Source: an uncultured Blautia sp.
Lineage (GTDB): Bacteria > Bacillota > Clostridia > Lachnospirales > Lachnospiraceae
DNA: 23,108 bases
Direction: 5' to 3'
NCBI GenBank assembly: GCA_900549015.1
Contig: URMH01000043.1
Coordinates: forward strand, 1-23,108
A program made the position numbers and the translations under genes. Position 1 is the first letter of the stretch, and each line of letters opens with the position of its first letter. The notes beneath the pieces were generated by a model. The model was not told where the DNA came from. It made no database searches and was given only the letters and a program-made list of their open reading frames with translations. Shown here piece by piece: positions 14,717 through 22,342 of the stretch.

Positions 14717-15855
14717 GAATAAATGAACTTCCCACTCCCGCATATGTGCTGGATGAAAAAAAGCTGAAAGAAAATCTGGAAATCCTTCGTATGGTGGAAG
14801 AAAAAGCAGAGTGCAGGATTCTTCTTGCTCAGAAGGCATTTTCCATGTTCTATATGTATCCTTTGATCGGGAAATATATTTCCGGTACGACAGCCAGTGG
14901 CCTTTATGAGGCAAAATTAGGGAAAGAAGAAATGGGAAAGGAAAACCATATTTTTTCCCCGGCATACAGAGAAGAGGAAATTGATGAAATTGCAGAAATC
15001 TGTGATCATGTGATTTTTAATTCTTTTTCTCAGCTTCGGAAATATAAGGAGAGATGTAAGGGGAAAGCGAGCATAGGTCTTCGCATCAATCCGGAATGTT
15101 CCACACAGGAAGACCATGCCATTTATGATCCCTGCGCTTCCGGCTCCAGACTTGGAATCACGCTTGCAAATTTTCTGAAAGAGGTAGAGGAGGATTCTTC
15201 TGCTCTTGAAGGAGTGGAGGGACTTCACTTCCACACGCTCTGCGAGCAGAATGCAGACGCGCTGGAAATCACTCTGAAGGCTGTGGAAGAAAAATTCGGC
15301 CCTTATCTGAAAAAAATGAAGTGGCTGAATATGGGCGGCGGTCATCATATTACAAGAGAAGATTACGATGTGGACTGTCTGATCCGGTGCGTCCGCCATA
15401 TGCGGGAAGCTTACGGCGTAAAGGTATATCTTGAGCCGGGAGAGGCAGTTGCCTTAAACGCAGGCTATCTTGTGACAGAGGTTATGGACGTAGTGGAAAA
15501 CGGAATGAAAATTCTGATACTGGACGCTTCTGCAGCCTGCCATATGCCAGATGTTCTGGAGATGCCGTACCGTCCGCCCCTTTATGGAAGCGGACTTGCA
15601 GGGGAGAAAGCCCATACTTACCGTCTTTCTTCCTGCACCTGCCTTGCAGGGGACGTAATCGGAGATTACTCCTTTGACAGAGAAATCCTTCCGGGAGACA
15701 AGCTGTATTTTCAGGATATGGCGATCTATTCTATGGTAAAAAATAATACCTTTAACGGAATCGGTCTTCCGGCTCTGGCTGTGATGGACGAAAAAGAAGA
15801 CTGCAGGATTGTGAAGCAGTTCGGCTACAAAGATTTTAAAGAAAGGCTGTCATAA
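14713..15855 (+). CDS. nspC: Carboxynorspermidine/carboxyspermidine decarboxylase
   Basis: 380 residues from ATG 14713, which overlaps the dehydrogenase stop. An in-frame ATG 33 nt upstream lies inside that gene and has no ribosome site. It is an alanine-racemase-fold (fold III) PLP decarboxylase. ILLAQKAFS holds the Schiff-base Lys41, GLHFHTLCEQN and WLNMGGGHHIT bind the cofactor, YLEPGEAV is typical, and the C-terminal CTCLAGDVIGDY supplies the other subunit's catalytic cysteine and aspartate. It removes CO2 from carboxyspermidine to give spermidine in the cytoplasm. Translation is probably coupled to the upstream gene because no clear ribosome site is present. aguA follows after 1 nt. Confidence 0.94.
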   Translation: MRINELPTPAYVLDEKKLKENLEILRMVEEKAECRILLAQKAFSMFYMYPLIGKYISGTTASGLYEAKLGKEEMGKENHIFSPAYREEEIDEIAEICDHVIFNSFSQLRKYKERCKGKASIGLRINPECSTQEDHAIYDPCASGSRLGITLANFLKEVEEDSSALEGVEGLHFHTLCEQNADALEITLKAVEEKFGPYLKKMKWLNMGGGHHITREDYDVDCLIRCVRHMREAYGVKVYLEPGEAVALNAGYLVTEVMDVVENGMKILILDASAACHMPDVLEMPYRPPLYGSGLAGEKAHTYRLSSCTCLAGDVIGDYSFDREILPGDKLYFQDMAIYSMVKNNTFNGIGLPALAVMDEKEDCRIVKQFGYKDFKERLS

Positions 15856-15856
15856 A

Positions 15857-16990
15857 ATGGAGAAATACAAAACCTTTCCGGCAGAGGACGGCTATCGTAT
15901 GCCCGGAGAATACGAGGCGCACAGAGGCTGTGTGATGATCTGGCCGGTGCGTCCCGGTTCCTGGCCTCACGGAGCAAAAGAGGCGCAGAAAACATTCTCT
16001 GAGATTGCAGAAGGAATCGCGGAGAGCGAGACAGTGTGGCTTCTTTCAGGAAAAGAAACTCTGGAAGAAGTACGCGACATTTTTAGGGAAAACAAAAATA
16101 TTCAGGTGCTGGAGATTGAGACAGACGATGCCTGGGCTCGTGACGTAGGACCTACTTGCGTTATAAATGATAACGGCAGTGTGCGCGGCATTGACTGGCA
16201 GTTTAACGCCTGGGGCGGAGAGTATGACGGTCTGTATGCGCACTGGGAAAAAGATAATGAGGCGGCAAAGAAAATCTGCAGTGCGCTTCAGATGGACTGT
16301 TATGATGCGCAGCATTTTGTTCTGGAAGGCGGTTCCATTCATGCAGACGGAGAGGGAACGATTCTTGTGACAGAAGCCTGCCTTTTAAGTCCGGGCAGAA
16401 ATCCTCAGCTTACAAAAGAAGAAATAGAAGATACCCTGAAAAAGTACCTTGGAGCGGAAAAGGTAATCTGGCTGCCTCATGGGATTTTCCAGGACGAGAC
16501 AAACGAACATATTGATAATGTATGTGCCTTTGTTCGACCGGGGGAGGTAGTTCTCGCATGGACAGACGACAGAGAAGACCCGCAGTGGGCGTTCAGCCAG
16601 GCTGCCCTTGAAGTCCTGGGAAAAGAGAGAGACGCAAGAGGAAGAAAAATAAGGGTTCATAAGCTTCCCATTCCCAAAATCCCTGTGCGTATCACAGAGG
16701 AGGAGCTTTCGGGCTTTTCCTTTGAGGAAGGGGAGGATATGCGGGAGGCAGGAGAGCGCCTTGCTGCAAGCTATGTGAATTTTTATATTTCAAACGGAGG
16801 CGTACTGGTCCCTCAGTTTGGGGACGAGCATGATAAAACAGCAGTGGAAATTCTCGGGAAACTATTTCCGGAGAGAAAGATGATTCCTGTCTATGCCCGT
16901 CCTGTGATCGTAGGCGGAGGAAATATCCACTGCATCACGCAGCAGATTCCTCTTGGAAAAAGCTTGGATAGAGCAGGTGAAGAAAAATGA
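15857..16990 (+). CDS. aguA: Agmatine deiminase (iminohydrolase)
   Basis: 377 residues, standard length. DDAWARDVGPT, FVLEGGSIHADGEGT, DETNEHIDN and the C-terminal GGGNIHCITQQIP with nucleophilic Cys359 are the family motifs of the guanidino-modifying fold. It hydrolyses agmatine to N-carbamoylputrescine and ammonia in the cytoplasm. It starts 1 nt after the nspC stop and overlaps the aguB start (ATGA at 16987), so the two consecutive steps are translationally coupled. N-terminal EDGYRMPGEYEAHRGCVMIWP is typical of authentic AguA and distinguishes it from arginine deiminase. Confidence 0.97.
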   Translation: MEKYKTFPAEDGYRMPGEYEAHRGCVMIWPVRPGSWPHGAKEAQKTFSEIAEGIAESETVWLLSGKETLEEVRDIFRENKNIQVLEIETDDAWARDVGPTCVINDNGSVRGIDWQFNAWGGEYDGLYAHWEKDNEAAKKICSALQMDCYDAQHFVLEGGSIHADGEGTILVTEACLLSPGRNPQLTKEEIEDTLKKYLGAEKVIWLPHGIFQDETNEHIDNVCAFVRPGEVVLAWTDDREDPQWAFSQAALEVLGKERDARGRKIRVHKLPIPKIPVRITEEELSGFSFEEGEDMREAGERLAASYVNFYISNGGVLVPQFGDEHDKTAVEILGKLFPERKMIPVYARPVIVGGGNIHCITQQIPLGKSLDRAGEEK

Positions 16991-17862
16991 GAAATGTAGT
17001 AATTGGTACTGTGCAGATGCAGTGCAGCAAAAGTGTGCGGGAAAATATAGAAAAGGCAGATTTTATGGTGCGTAAGGCAGCAGAGCAGGGAGCGAATGTC
17101 ATTCTCCTGCCGGAGCTTTTTGAAAGACCGTATTTTTGCCAGGAAAGAAGATATTCTTACTATTCTTATGCAAAGCCGCTTCTGGAAAACGATGCAGTTT
17201 GCCATTTTAAAAATGTGGCAAAGGAGCTCGGGGTAGTTCTGCCCGTAAGCTTTTATGAAAAAGACGGAAACGTGCTTTACAACAGTGCGGCAATGATTGA
17301 CGCAGATGGAGAAATCCTTGGAGTTTACAGAAAAACGCATATTCCGGACGACCATTATTACCAGGAGAAATTTTATTTTACTCCGGGAAATACAGGGTTT
17401 ACAGTGTGGGATACACACTTTGGAAAAGTGGGCGTTGGAATCTGCTGGGATCAGTGGTTTCCGGAAACAGCAAGGTGTCTTGCTTTAAACGGTGCGGAAA
17501 TGATCCTTTATCCCACAGCTATCGGAAGCGAGCCGATTTTAAACTGTGACAGTATGCCGCACTGGAGACGGTGTATGCAGGGACACGCAGGAAGCAATCT
17601 TCTTCCGGTTGCCGCCGCAAACAGAATCGGTCTGGAAAACGTAGAGCCGGATACAGAAAACGGCGGACAGAGTTCCTCCCTTCTTTTTTACGGTTCTTCC
17701 TTTATTACAGACGAGACAGGAGAGCTGAAAGCGTCTGCTTCAAGAGATACAGAAGAAGTGCTGACTGCTTCCTTTGACCTGGACAAGGTGGCGGAAAACA
17801 GAATGAGCTGGGGACTTTTCCGAGACAGAAGACCCCATTGTTATCATAACATAGCAGAATAA
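16987..17862 (+). CDS. aguB: N-carbamoylputrescine amidase
   Basis: 291 residues, a nitrilase-superfamily amidohydrolase. The Glu-Lys-Cys triad is clear: LPELFERPYF (Glu43), YRKTHIPD (Lys116) and GICWDQWFPE (Cys153). The FCQE after the glutamate and SWGLFRDRRPHCY at the C-terminus are typical of AguB. It hydrolyses N-carbamoylputrescine to putrescine, CO2 and ammonia. It is the last gene of the polyamine operon. A palindrome, CGGGAAAATTCCCG (17875-17888), follows but has no T tract, so the transcript's end is not certain. Confidence 0.97.
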   Translation: MRNVVIGTVQMQCSKSVRENIEKADFMVRKAAEQGANVILLPELFERPYFCQERRYSYYSYAKPLLENDAVCHFKNVAKELGVVLPVSFYEKDGNVLYNSAAMIDADGEILGVYRKTHIPDDHYYQEKFYFTPGNTGFTVWDTHFGKVGVGICWDQWFPETARCLALNGAEMILYPTAIGSEPILNCDSMPHWRRCMQGHAGSNLLPVAAANRIGLENVEPDTENGGQSSSLLFYGSSFITDETGELKASASRDTEEVLTASFDLDKVAENRMSWGLFRDRRPHCYHNIAE

Positions 17863-17906
17863 GGTTATGGCGTACGGGAAAATTCCCGAATCATAATTTA
17901 AGCGTT

Positions 17907-17936
17907 TTGTACTGAAAATTTCAATGAAAATATAAG
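17907..17936 (+). promoter_or_regulatory. Probable promoter of the subtilase gene
   Basis: TTGTAC (17907-17912), an 18-bp spacer and TATAAG (17931-17936). It is the best match in the 136-base gap after aguB, which also holds the CGGGAAAATTCCCG palindrome. The start would be about 55 nt before the coding region. Confidence 0.5.
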
Positions 17937-17998
17937 ATTCAAAACATGAAATCTAAAATCTGTAATAAGGTTTATTAACGGGGAAAAAAGAGGTTTTT

Positions 17999-19720
17999 AT
18001 GCCGGAACAGAAAATAGATAATTTATTGAATCTTGCAATGGACGCCATGCCACGGGAGCGTGAAAAATCCGGGAATTTAAATGTAGGTTATCAGGCGGAA
18101 ACACGTCTCTGGGAAGTTATTGTAAAATACAGCGGACAAGAGGAGGGGCTTTCGGGAGAAGGGATTTCCGTTGTGCCCCTCCTTGGCGGTTATGCTGTTG
18201 TGACGATTCCGGAAACAGAGATTGACGCTTTTTCCAGAAGGACTCAGGTGGAATTTGTGGAAAAACCGAAAAGGCTTTATTTTGCCACAGCTCAGGGAAA
18301 ACGAGCAAGCTGTATTTCCTCTGTACAGATTGGCAGAGAGGGGTTAAGCGGAGAAGGAATCCTTGTGGGGGCAGCAGATTCGGGAATTGATTATTTTCAC
18401 CCGGATTTTCGAAACGAAGACGGGACAACTAGAATCCTGAAATTGTGGGATCAGACTGTTCCGGGAAATCCCCCGAAGGGATACGTAACAGGAAGTGAAT
18501 ATACAGAAGAGGAAATTAACGAGGCGCTGTCTCTTTCGGAAACGGAAGGGCGGCGCCTTGTTCCCGTCAGGGATATAAGCGGACACGGCACAGCCGTTCT
18601 CGGGATTGCAGCAGGAAACGGAAGGGCATCTTCCGGAGAAAACAGAGGCGTAGCTTATAAAAGCGGCATCATTGCAGTAAAGCTCGGGGTTCCGAGAGAA
18701 GACTCTTTTCCGAGAACGACCGAGCTTATCCAGGCAGTAGATTATCTTGTGCGACAGTCCCTTGAGTTGGGAATGCCTATGGCGATCAATTTAAGTTTTG
18801 GAAATAATTACGGCTCGCACAGGGGAGACTCTCTTCTGGAAACGTATCTTAACAGCGTTTCCAATATGGGGCGGCTCTGCATCTGCACAGGAACAGGAAA
18901 TAACGGAAATCAGGCGCTTCACACCGGCGGGAATATCCGCACCGGAGAAATCCAGGAAATAGAGCTGGGAGTAAGCCCTTACGAGGCGGCTTTAAACGTA
19001 CAGCTCTGGAAGCATTATGAAGACGCGATGGAAATTTATCTGGAAAATCCGGCAGGTGAGAGAATCGGACCTCTTTATGAAAATCTGGGGCCTCAGAGAT
19101 ACCGGGCAGGAGATACGGAGCTTTTGATTTATTACGGGAAACCGGGACCGTATTTTGTGACCCAGGAGATTTACATTGATTTTATTCCGACAGGGAATTA
19201 TGTGGACAGCGGCGTGTGGAAAATCATTTTGCGTGGAAAAGATATAAAAGACGGGGAGTATTTTTTATGGCTGCCCGGCGGCAATGTGTTAAATCCCCTG
19301 ACTTCCTTTTATCTTCCCAGAGCAGAGGGAACGCTTACCATTCCCTCTACTGCCCTCCGTCTGATTTCCGTGGGCGCTTACGATTCCAGAAGCGATGTGT
19401 ACGCAGATTTTTCCGGCAGGGGAAGCAGCTTTCTGCCTTACGGAAAGCCTGATTTTGTAGCGCCGGGAGTGGACATCACAGCGCCCCGCCCCGGCGGCTC
19501 ATACGGTTCCTTTACAGGAACCTCCTTTGCAGCGCCATTTGCAACAGGCGCCTGCGCGCTTTTGATGGAGTGGGGAATTGTGAAAGGAAACGATCCGTTT
19601 CTGTATGGGGAGAAGGTAAAGGCGTATCTGAGAAGAGGCGCGAGACGCCTGCCGGGGTATGAGGAGTTTCCCAATGAGACAGTGGGGTGGGGGGAGAACG
19701 TTATAATAAGGTCACATTGA
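17999..19720 (+). CDS. Subtilase (S8 peptidase), Csp-like
   Basis: 573 residues with an intact triad: Asp127 in VGAADSGIDYFHPDF, His196 in DISGHGTAVLG and Ser509 in FTGTSFAAPFATG. The oxyanion Asn lies in CTGTGNNGN. The roughly 95-residue N-terminal region resembles a subtilase prodomain. Between the Asn and Ser blocks (about 315-475) is a beta-rich insertion with VQLWKHYEDAMEIYLENPAG and FIPTGNYVDSGVWKI, like the jelly-roll domain of clostridial CspB germination proteases. There is no signal peptide, so it should act in the cytoplasm or be packaged in spores. Similar stand-alone subtilases are common in Clostridia and most have no proven substrate. A weak ribosome site (AAAAGAGG) precedes the ATG. 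No cspC-like pseudoprotease is in the window. Confidence 0.9.
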   Translation: MPEQKIDNLLNLAMDAMPREREKSGNLNVGYQAETRLWEVIVKYSGQEEGLSGEGISVVPLLGGYAVVTIPETEIDAFSRRTQVEFVEKPKRLYFATAQGKRASCISSVQIGREGLSGEGILVGAADSGIDYFHPDFRNEDGTTRILKLWDQTVPGNPPKGYVTGSEYTEEEINEALSLSETEGRRLVPVRDISGHGTAVLGIAAGNGRASSGENRGVAYKSGIIAVKLGVPREDSFPRTTELIQAVDYLVRQSLELGMPMAINLSFGNNYGSHRGDSLLETYLNSVSNMGRLCICTGTGNNGNQALHTGGNIRTGEIQEIELGVSPYEAALNVQLWKHYEDAMEIYLENPAGERIGPLYENLGPQRYRAGDTELLIYYGKPGPYFVTQEIYIDFIPTGNYVDSGVWKIILRGKDIKDGEYFLWLPGGNVLNPLTSFYLPRAEGTLTIPSTALRLISVGAYDSRSDVYADFSGRGSSFLPYGKPDFVAPGVDITAPRPGGSYGSFTGTSFAAPFATGACALLMEWGIVKGNDPFLYGEKVKAYLRRGARRLPGYEEFPNETVGWGENVIIRSH

Positions 19721-19738
19721 AGAAAGCCAGTAAAATCA

Positions 19739-19782
19739 AGTGTTTCCGTTCATTTTCCCAACACAGAAACGAAGCACTTTTT
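19739..19782 (+). terminator. Probable terminator after the subtilase gene
   Basis: AGTGTTTC, a bulged C, and GTT (19739-19750) pair with AACGAAGCACT (19768-19778), giving 11 bp with one wobble and one bulge around a 17-nt loop, followed by TTTTT. The stretch from 19783 to 19926 shows no gene and no convincing promoter; it is the junction between chromosome-like genes and the mobile module. Confidence 0.6.
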
Positions 19783-19926
19783 CCATAATTTTGAAGAAAA
19801 TCTGCCCGGGTTGGACGCAAAATGACATGGAAATCACCTTTTGTAGCAATGACGTAACATGAACCAGCAGCTCTGTTATGGATAGTTAATCAAATAAGAA
19901 TTAAACGAAAGAGAGGTCATGATAAT

Positions 19927-20274
19927 ATGAAACTGACTTATACAAATGTGAATGGATATCTGATTCCCAATCTCACCTATAAATCTGGTGAGCAGATGGA
20001 ACAACTTGGCAAATATGGATTTTTACGCAGAGACTATTTGAAGAATCATAGAAATTCGTTGTATCAGGTAATGCTCCTGCAAGACAGTATTGGTGAGCAT
20101 CTGTTGGAAGTAGACAAGGCAGCCAGAGAACGGGAAGAAATGATCCTGAAACAGTTGGAAGAAAAAGATCCATTGCCGGACAAGGAGAAAGATCAGATGG
20201 CATGGGTAAGAGCGGCCAACGGTCACAGGGCGATTGCGGAAGAAATTATCCTGAAGGAATTGATCTATGTATAA
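19927..20274 (+). CDS. tnpV: TnpV family transposon-encoded protein
   Basis: 115 residues. The opening MKLTYTNVNGYLIPNLTY, a short basic segment (RRDYLKNHR) and the ending ILKELIYV match the TnpV family found on clostridial mobilisable transposons and conjugative elements. The middle (LLEVDKAAREREEMILKQLEEK) is charged and probably coiled-coil. The function of TnpV is not established; it is not a transposase by itself. AGAGGT lies about 9 nt upstream of the ATG. A terminator (20337-20371) separates it from the primase. Confidence 0.88.
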   Translation: MKLTYTNVNGYLIPNLTYKSGEQMEQLGKYGFLRRDYLKNHRNSLYQVMLLQDSIGEHLLEVDKAAREREEMILKQLEEKDPLPDKEKDQMAWVRAANGHRAIAEEIILKELIYV

Positions 20275-20336
20275 GATAGATGAACACAGGAGATAACAGA
20301 TAGATTTACAGAAAATTGAATATTGTGAGCAGGTAA

Positions 20337-20371
20337 GGCGTGAGTCATAGAAATGTGATTCACGTCTTTTT
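20337..20371 (+). terminator. Terminator between tnpV and the primase gene
   Basis: An 11-bp stem (20337-20347 with 20356-20366, two G-T wobbles), loop TAGAAATG and TTTTT followed by CTTTT. It lies only about 14 nt before the primase ribosome site, so the primase transcript either reads through it or is controlled by it. Confidence 0.8.
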
Positions 20372-20398
20372 CTTTTGCTCTGAAAGGAAGTGATGAAC

Positions 20399-22198
20399 AT
20401 GAATAAGAAGTTCCTGAAGCATTATATGGAAACAGAACCGGAAGGTACTTCCAAAAAGTATATCTTTTTGGTGGACAATCAGGATATTGCAATGAATATT
20501 GTGATGTCTGGTTATCAGGCACTTTATCTGGGGCAGGAAGATGATGGATACTATTTCAGCGTAAACAGTTTTATAGAAGATATGCGGTCTATTCAGTTTC
20601 ATGGAACCTGTCAGAGTGCGTACCACTATGTGGCTGCCTGTACGACCAAATGGATGAATGACCGGATTCTGGAGTTTTGCAAGGAGGCTGGTCTGGATGG
20701 AAAAGCCGGATGGCAGTTGTTTAAAGAAAAAGAGTATCTGGGGAAACTGGATAATCAGCCAGAAGTAGGAAAAGCTCTGGAACAGTTTATCCTGCGGTTT
20801 GAGCGGGAACCGAAGAATGATCCGGAATTAAGCCGCTTCCACAAGTTTGATTCAAAAGGGAAGGTCATTGGTGTGAGGGATATGGAGATTGTGGATTATA
20901 TCGTGGAGAATGTGAGCTTCTTTGTAAGGGGAGAGATTCCCTATTATTATGAGCATGGTGTTTTTATTGAGGACCCTAAGGGTGTAAAGCTGAAATACCG
21001 GATTCAAAAGCTAATTTATCGGGATCAGGTTAATAGCAGCACGATCCAGAGAGTTTATAACCTTTTGATTACACAGCCACAGATTTACCGGAATTCGTAT
21101 GAACTGAATAAGCAGCCTGCCCACTGGATTAACTTCAAAAATGCTTATTATGATGTGTTGTCAGGTGAGCTGATAGAGCATGATCCGAAGTATCTGACGA
21201 TTAACCAGATTCCCTTCCCATATTATCCAGAGGACAGGGAAAAAGTCTTGGAAGGTGGGGCAAATATCAGAAAATATCTGGATTCTTCCATACCGGACAA
21301 GGTGGAACAGCAGATGTTCTGGGAGTATTTCGGGTATTGTATGACTACGGATACCCAGTTCCAGAAGTTTTTGATGTTGAAAGGAAATGGAGGTACCGGA
21401 AAGTCTGTTGCAGTTGCACTGATCCAGCATGTAATCGGGAATGAAAATACGTCCAGTATCTCATTGCAGGATTTGAACAAACGGTTTTATGCTACCGGGA
21501 TGTACGGAAAGCTGTTAAATGCCTGTGCGGATATCCCATGTAAAGCGATGGACACAACCGATGTGCTGAAAAAGGCAGTTGGTGAAGATACACTTTTGTA
21601 TGAGAAAAAGGGAAAAGATGCGGTCTTTTACAAGGCATATGCAAAGTTGCTTTTTTCAACGAATGAAATGCCGCAGAATCTGGAAGACAAATCGGATGCT
21701 TTTTACCGGAGACTCCTTGTTTTGGATATGAACCAGATGATTCCAAGAGATGAAAAAGATATACGCTTGAAAGAAAAAATCAAGGCAGAAGCGGATTATG
21801 CAATTCATATGGCAGTGACAGCACTGAAAGATGTCTATGAACGTGGGGAACTTATCGAAAGTGAACACAGCAAAGAATGTGTCCGGGAACTGCGAAGGGC
21901 ATCGGACAGTGTCTGTGCATTTCTGGATGAAAAACTGGTACAGGCAAAAGGAAAACGAATGAAGCGTAGTGAAGTGTACCGCATGTATGAGGAATATTGC
22001 AAAGACAATGACCGACAGGGACATGGAAAATCAGGATTTTTTAAAAGCATGGAAGGCAAAGGATATCAGGTAAGGAAATACAACGGCGAATATTGTTATC
22101 TGGATATTGCTGTCAGGGAAGAAGATTTCCATCCTCTGGAAGCAGGGGAAAAGAGTCCTTTTGATAAGCCTTCCGAACAGATAAAACTGAATATATAG
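20399..22198 (+). CDS. Phage/plasmid primase, P4 family (D5 N-domain plus SF3-type helicase)
   Basis: 599 residues from ATG 20399, which is 8 nt after AGGAAG (20385-20390); GTG 20390 and ATG 20393 are in frame but too close to the site. Residues about 150-290 resemble the D5/P4 primase helper domain. The ATPase begins with Walker A LKGNGGTGKSVAV near 325-337, followed by NACADIP (Walker B region) and LLFSTNEMP (sensor 1), the order of superfamily 3 helicases. The C-terminal segment (RMKRSEVYRMYEEYCKDN) resembles a winged-helix origin-binding tail. I see no clear catalytic primase domain at the N-terminus, so it may be only the helicase part. It probably unwinds the element's replication origin, perhaps at the GGGCA repeats directly downstream. 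Confidence 0.9.
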   Translation: MNKKFLKHYMETEPEGTSKKYIFLVDNQDIAMNIVMSGYQALYLGQEDDGYYFSVNSFIEDMRSIQFHGTCQSAYHYVAACTTKWMNDRILEFCKEAGLDGKAGWQLFKEKEYLGKLDNQPEVGKALEQFILRFEREPKNDPELSRFHKFDSKGKVIGVRDMEIVDYIVENVSFFVRGEIPYYYEHGVFIEDPKGVKLKYRIQKLIYRDQVNSSTIQRVYNLLITQPQIYRNSYELNKQPAHWINFKNAYYDVLSGELIEHDPKYLTINQIPFPYYPEDREKVLEGGANIRKYLDSSIPDKVEQQMFWEYFGYCMTTDTQFQKFLMLKGNGGTGKSVAVALIQHVIGNENTSSISLQDLNKRFYATGMYGKLLNACADIPCKAMDTTDVLKKAVGEDTLLYEKKGKDAVFYKAYAKLLFSTNEMPQNLEDKSDAFYRRLLVLDMNQMIPRDEKDIRLKEKIKAEADYAIHMAVTALKDVYERGELIESEHSKECVRELRRASDSVCAFLDEKLVQAKGKRMKRSEVYRMYEEYCKDNDRQGHGKSGFFKSMEGKGYQVRKYNGEYCYLDIAVREEDFHPLEAGEKSPFDKPSEQIKLNI

Positions 22199-22205
22199 AT
22201 TGCAT

Positions 22206-22307
22206 TTTGGGGCATTTGGGGCAAAAAGGGCAAAATGAAATGAGATCAGAGCAAGACGCAAAAAAAGAAAATGCTGTTAGATGCTCACAAAAATGCCCTG
22301 CTTGCCC
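22206..22307. repeat. Iteron-like 9-bp GGGCA repeat array with inverted copies
   Basis: Three contiguous 9-mers, TTTGGGGCA (22206-22214), TTTGGGGCA (22215-22223) and AAAAGGGCA (22224-22232), are followed 61 nt later by two inverted copies, TGCCC at 22294 and 22303, again 9 bp apart. Segments 22219-22232 and 22294-22307 match as inverted repeats at 12 of 14 positions. The array fills the gap between primase and ParM, which suggests a replication origin, a partition centromere or an operator. No T tract follows, so it is not a simple terminator. Confidence 0.75.
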
Positions 22308-22342
22308 TGTGTAAATAAAAAGAAAGAATGAGGTATATGATT

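Noticed and set aside
17875..17888. CGGGAAAATTCCCG palindrome after aguB as a terminator
   Set aside because: The stem is only 5-6 bp and no T tract follows; it is at most an operator or a weak pause site.
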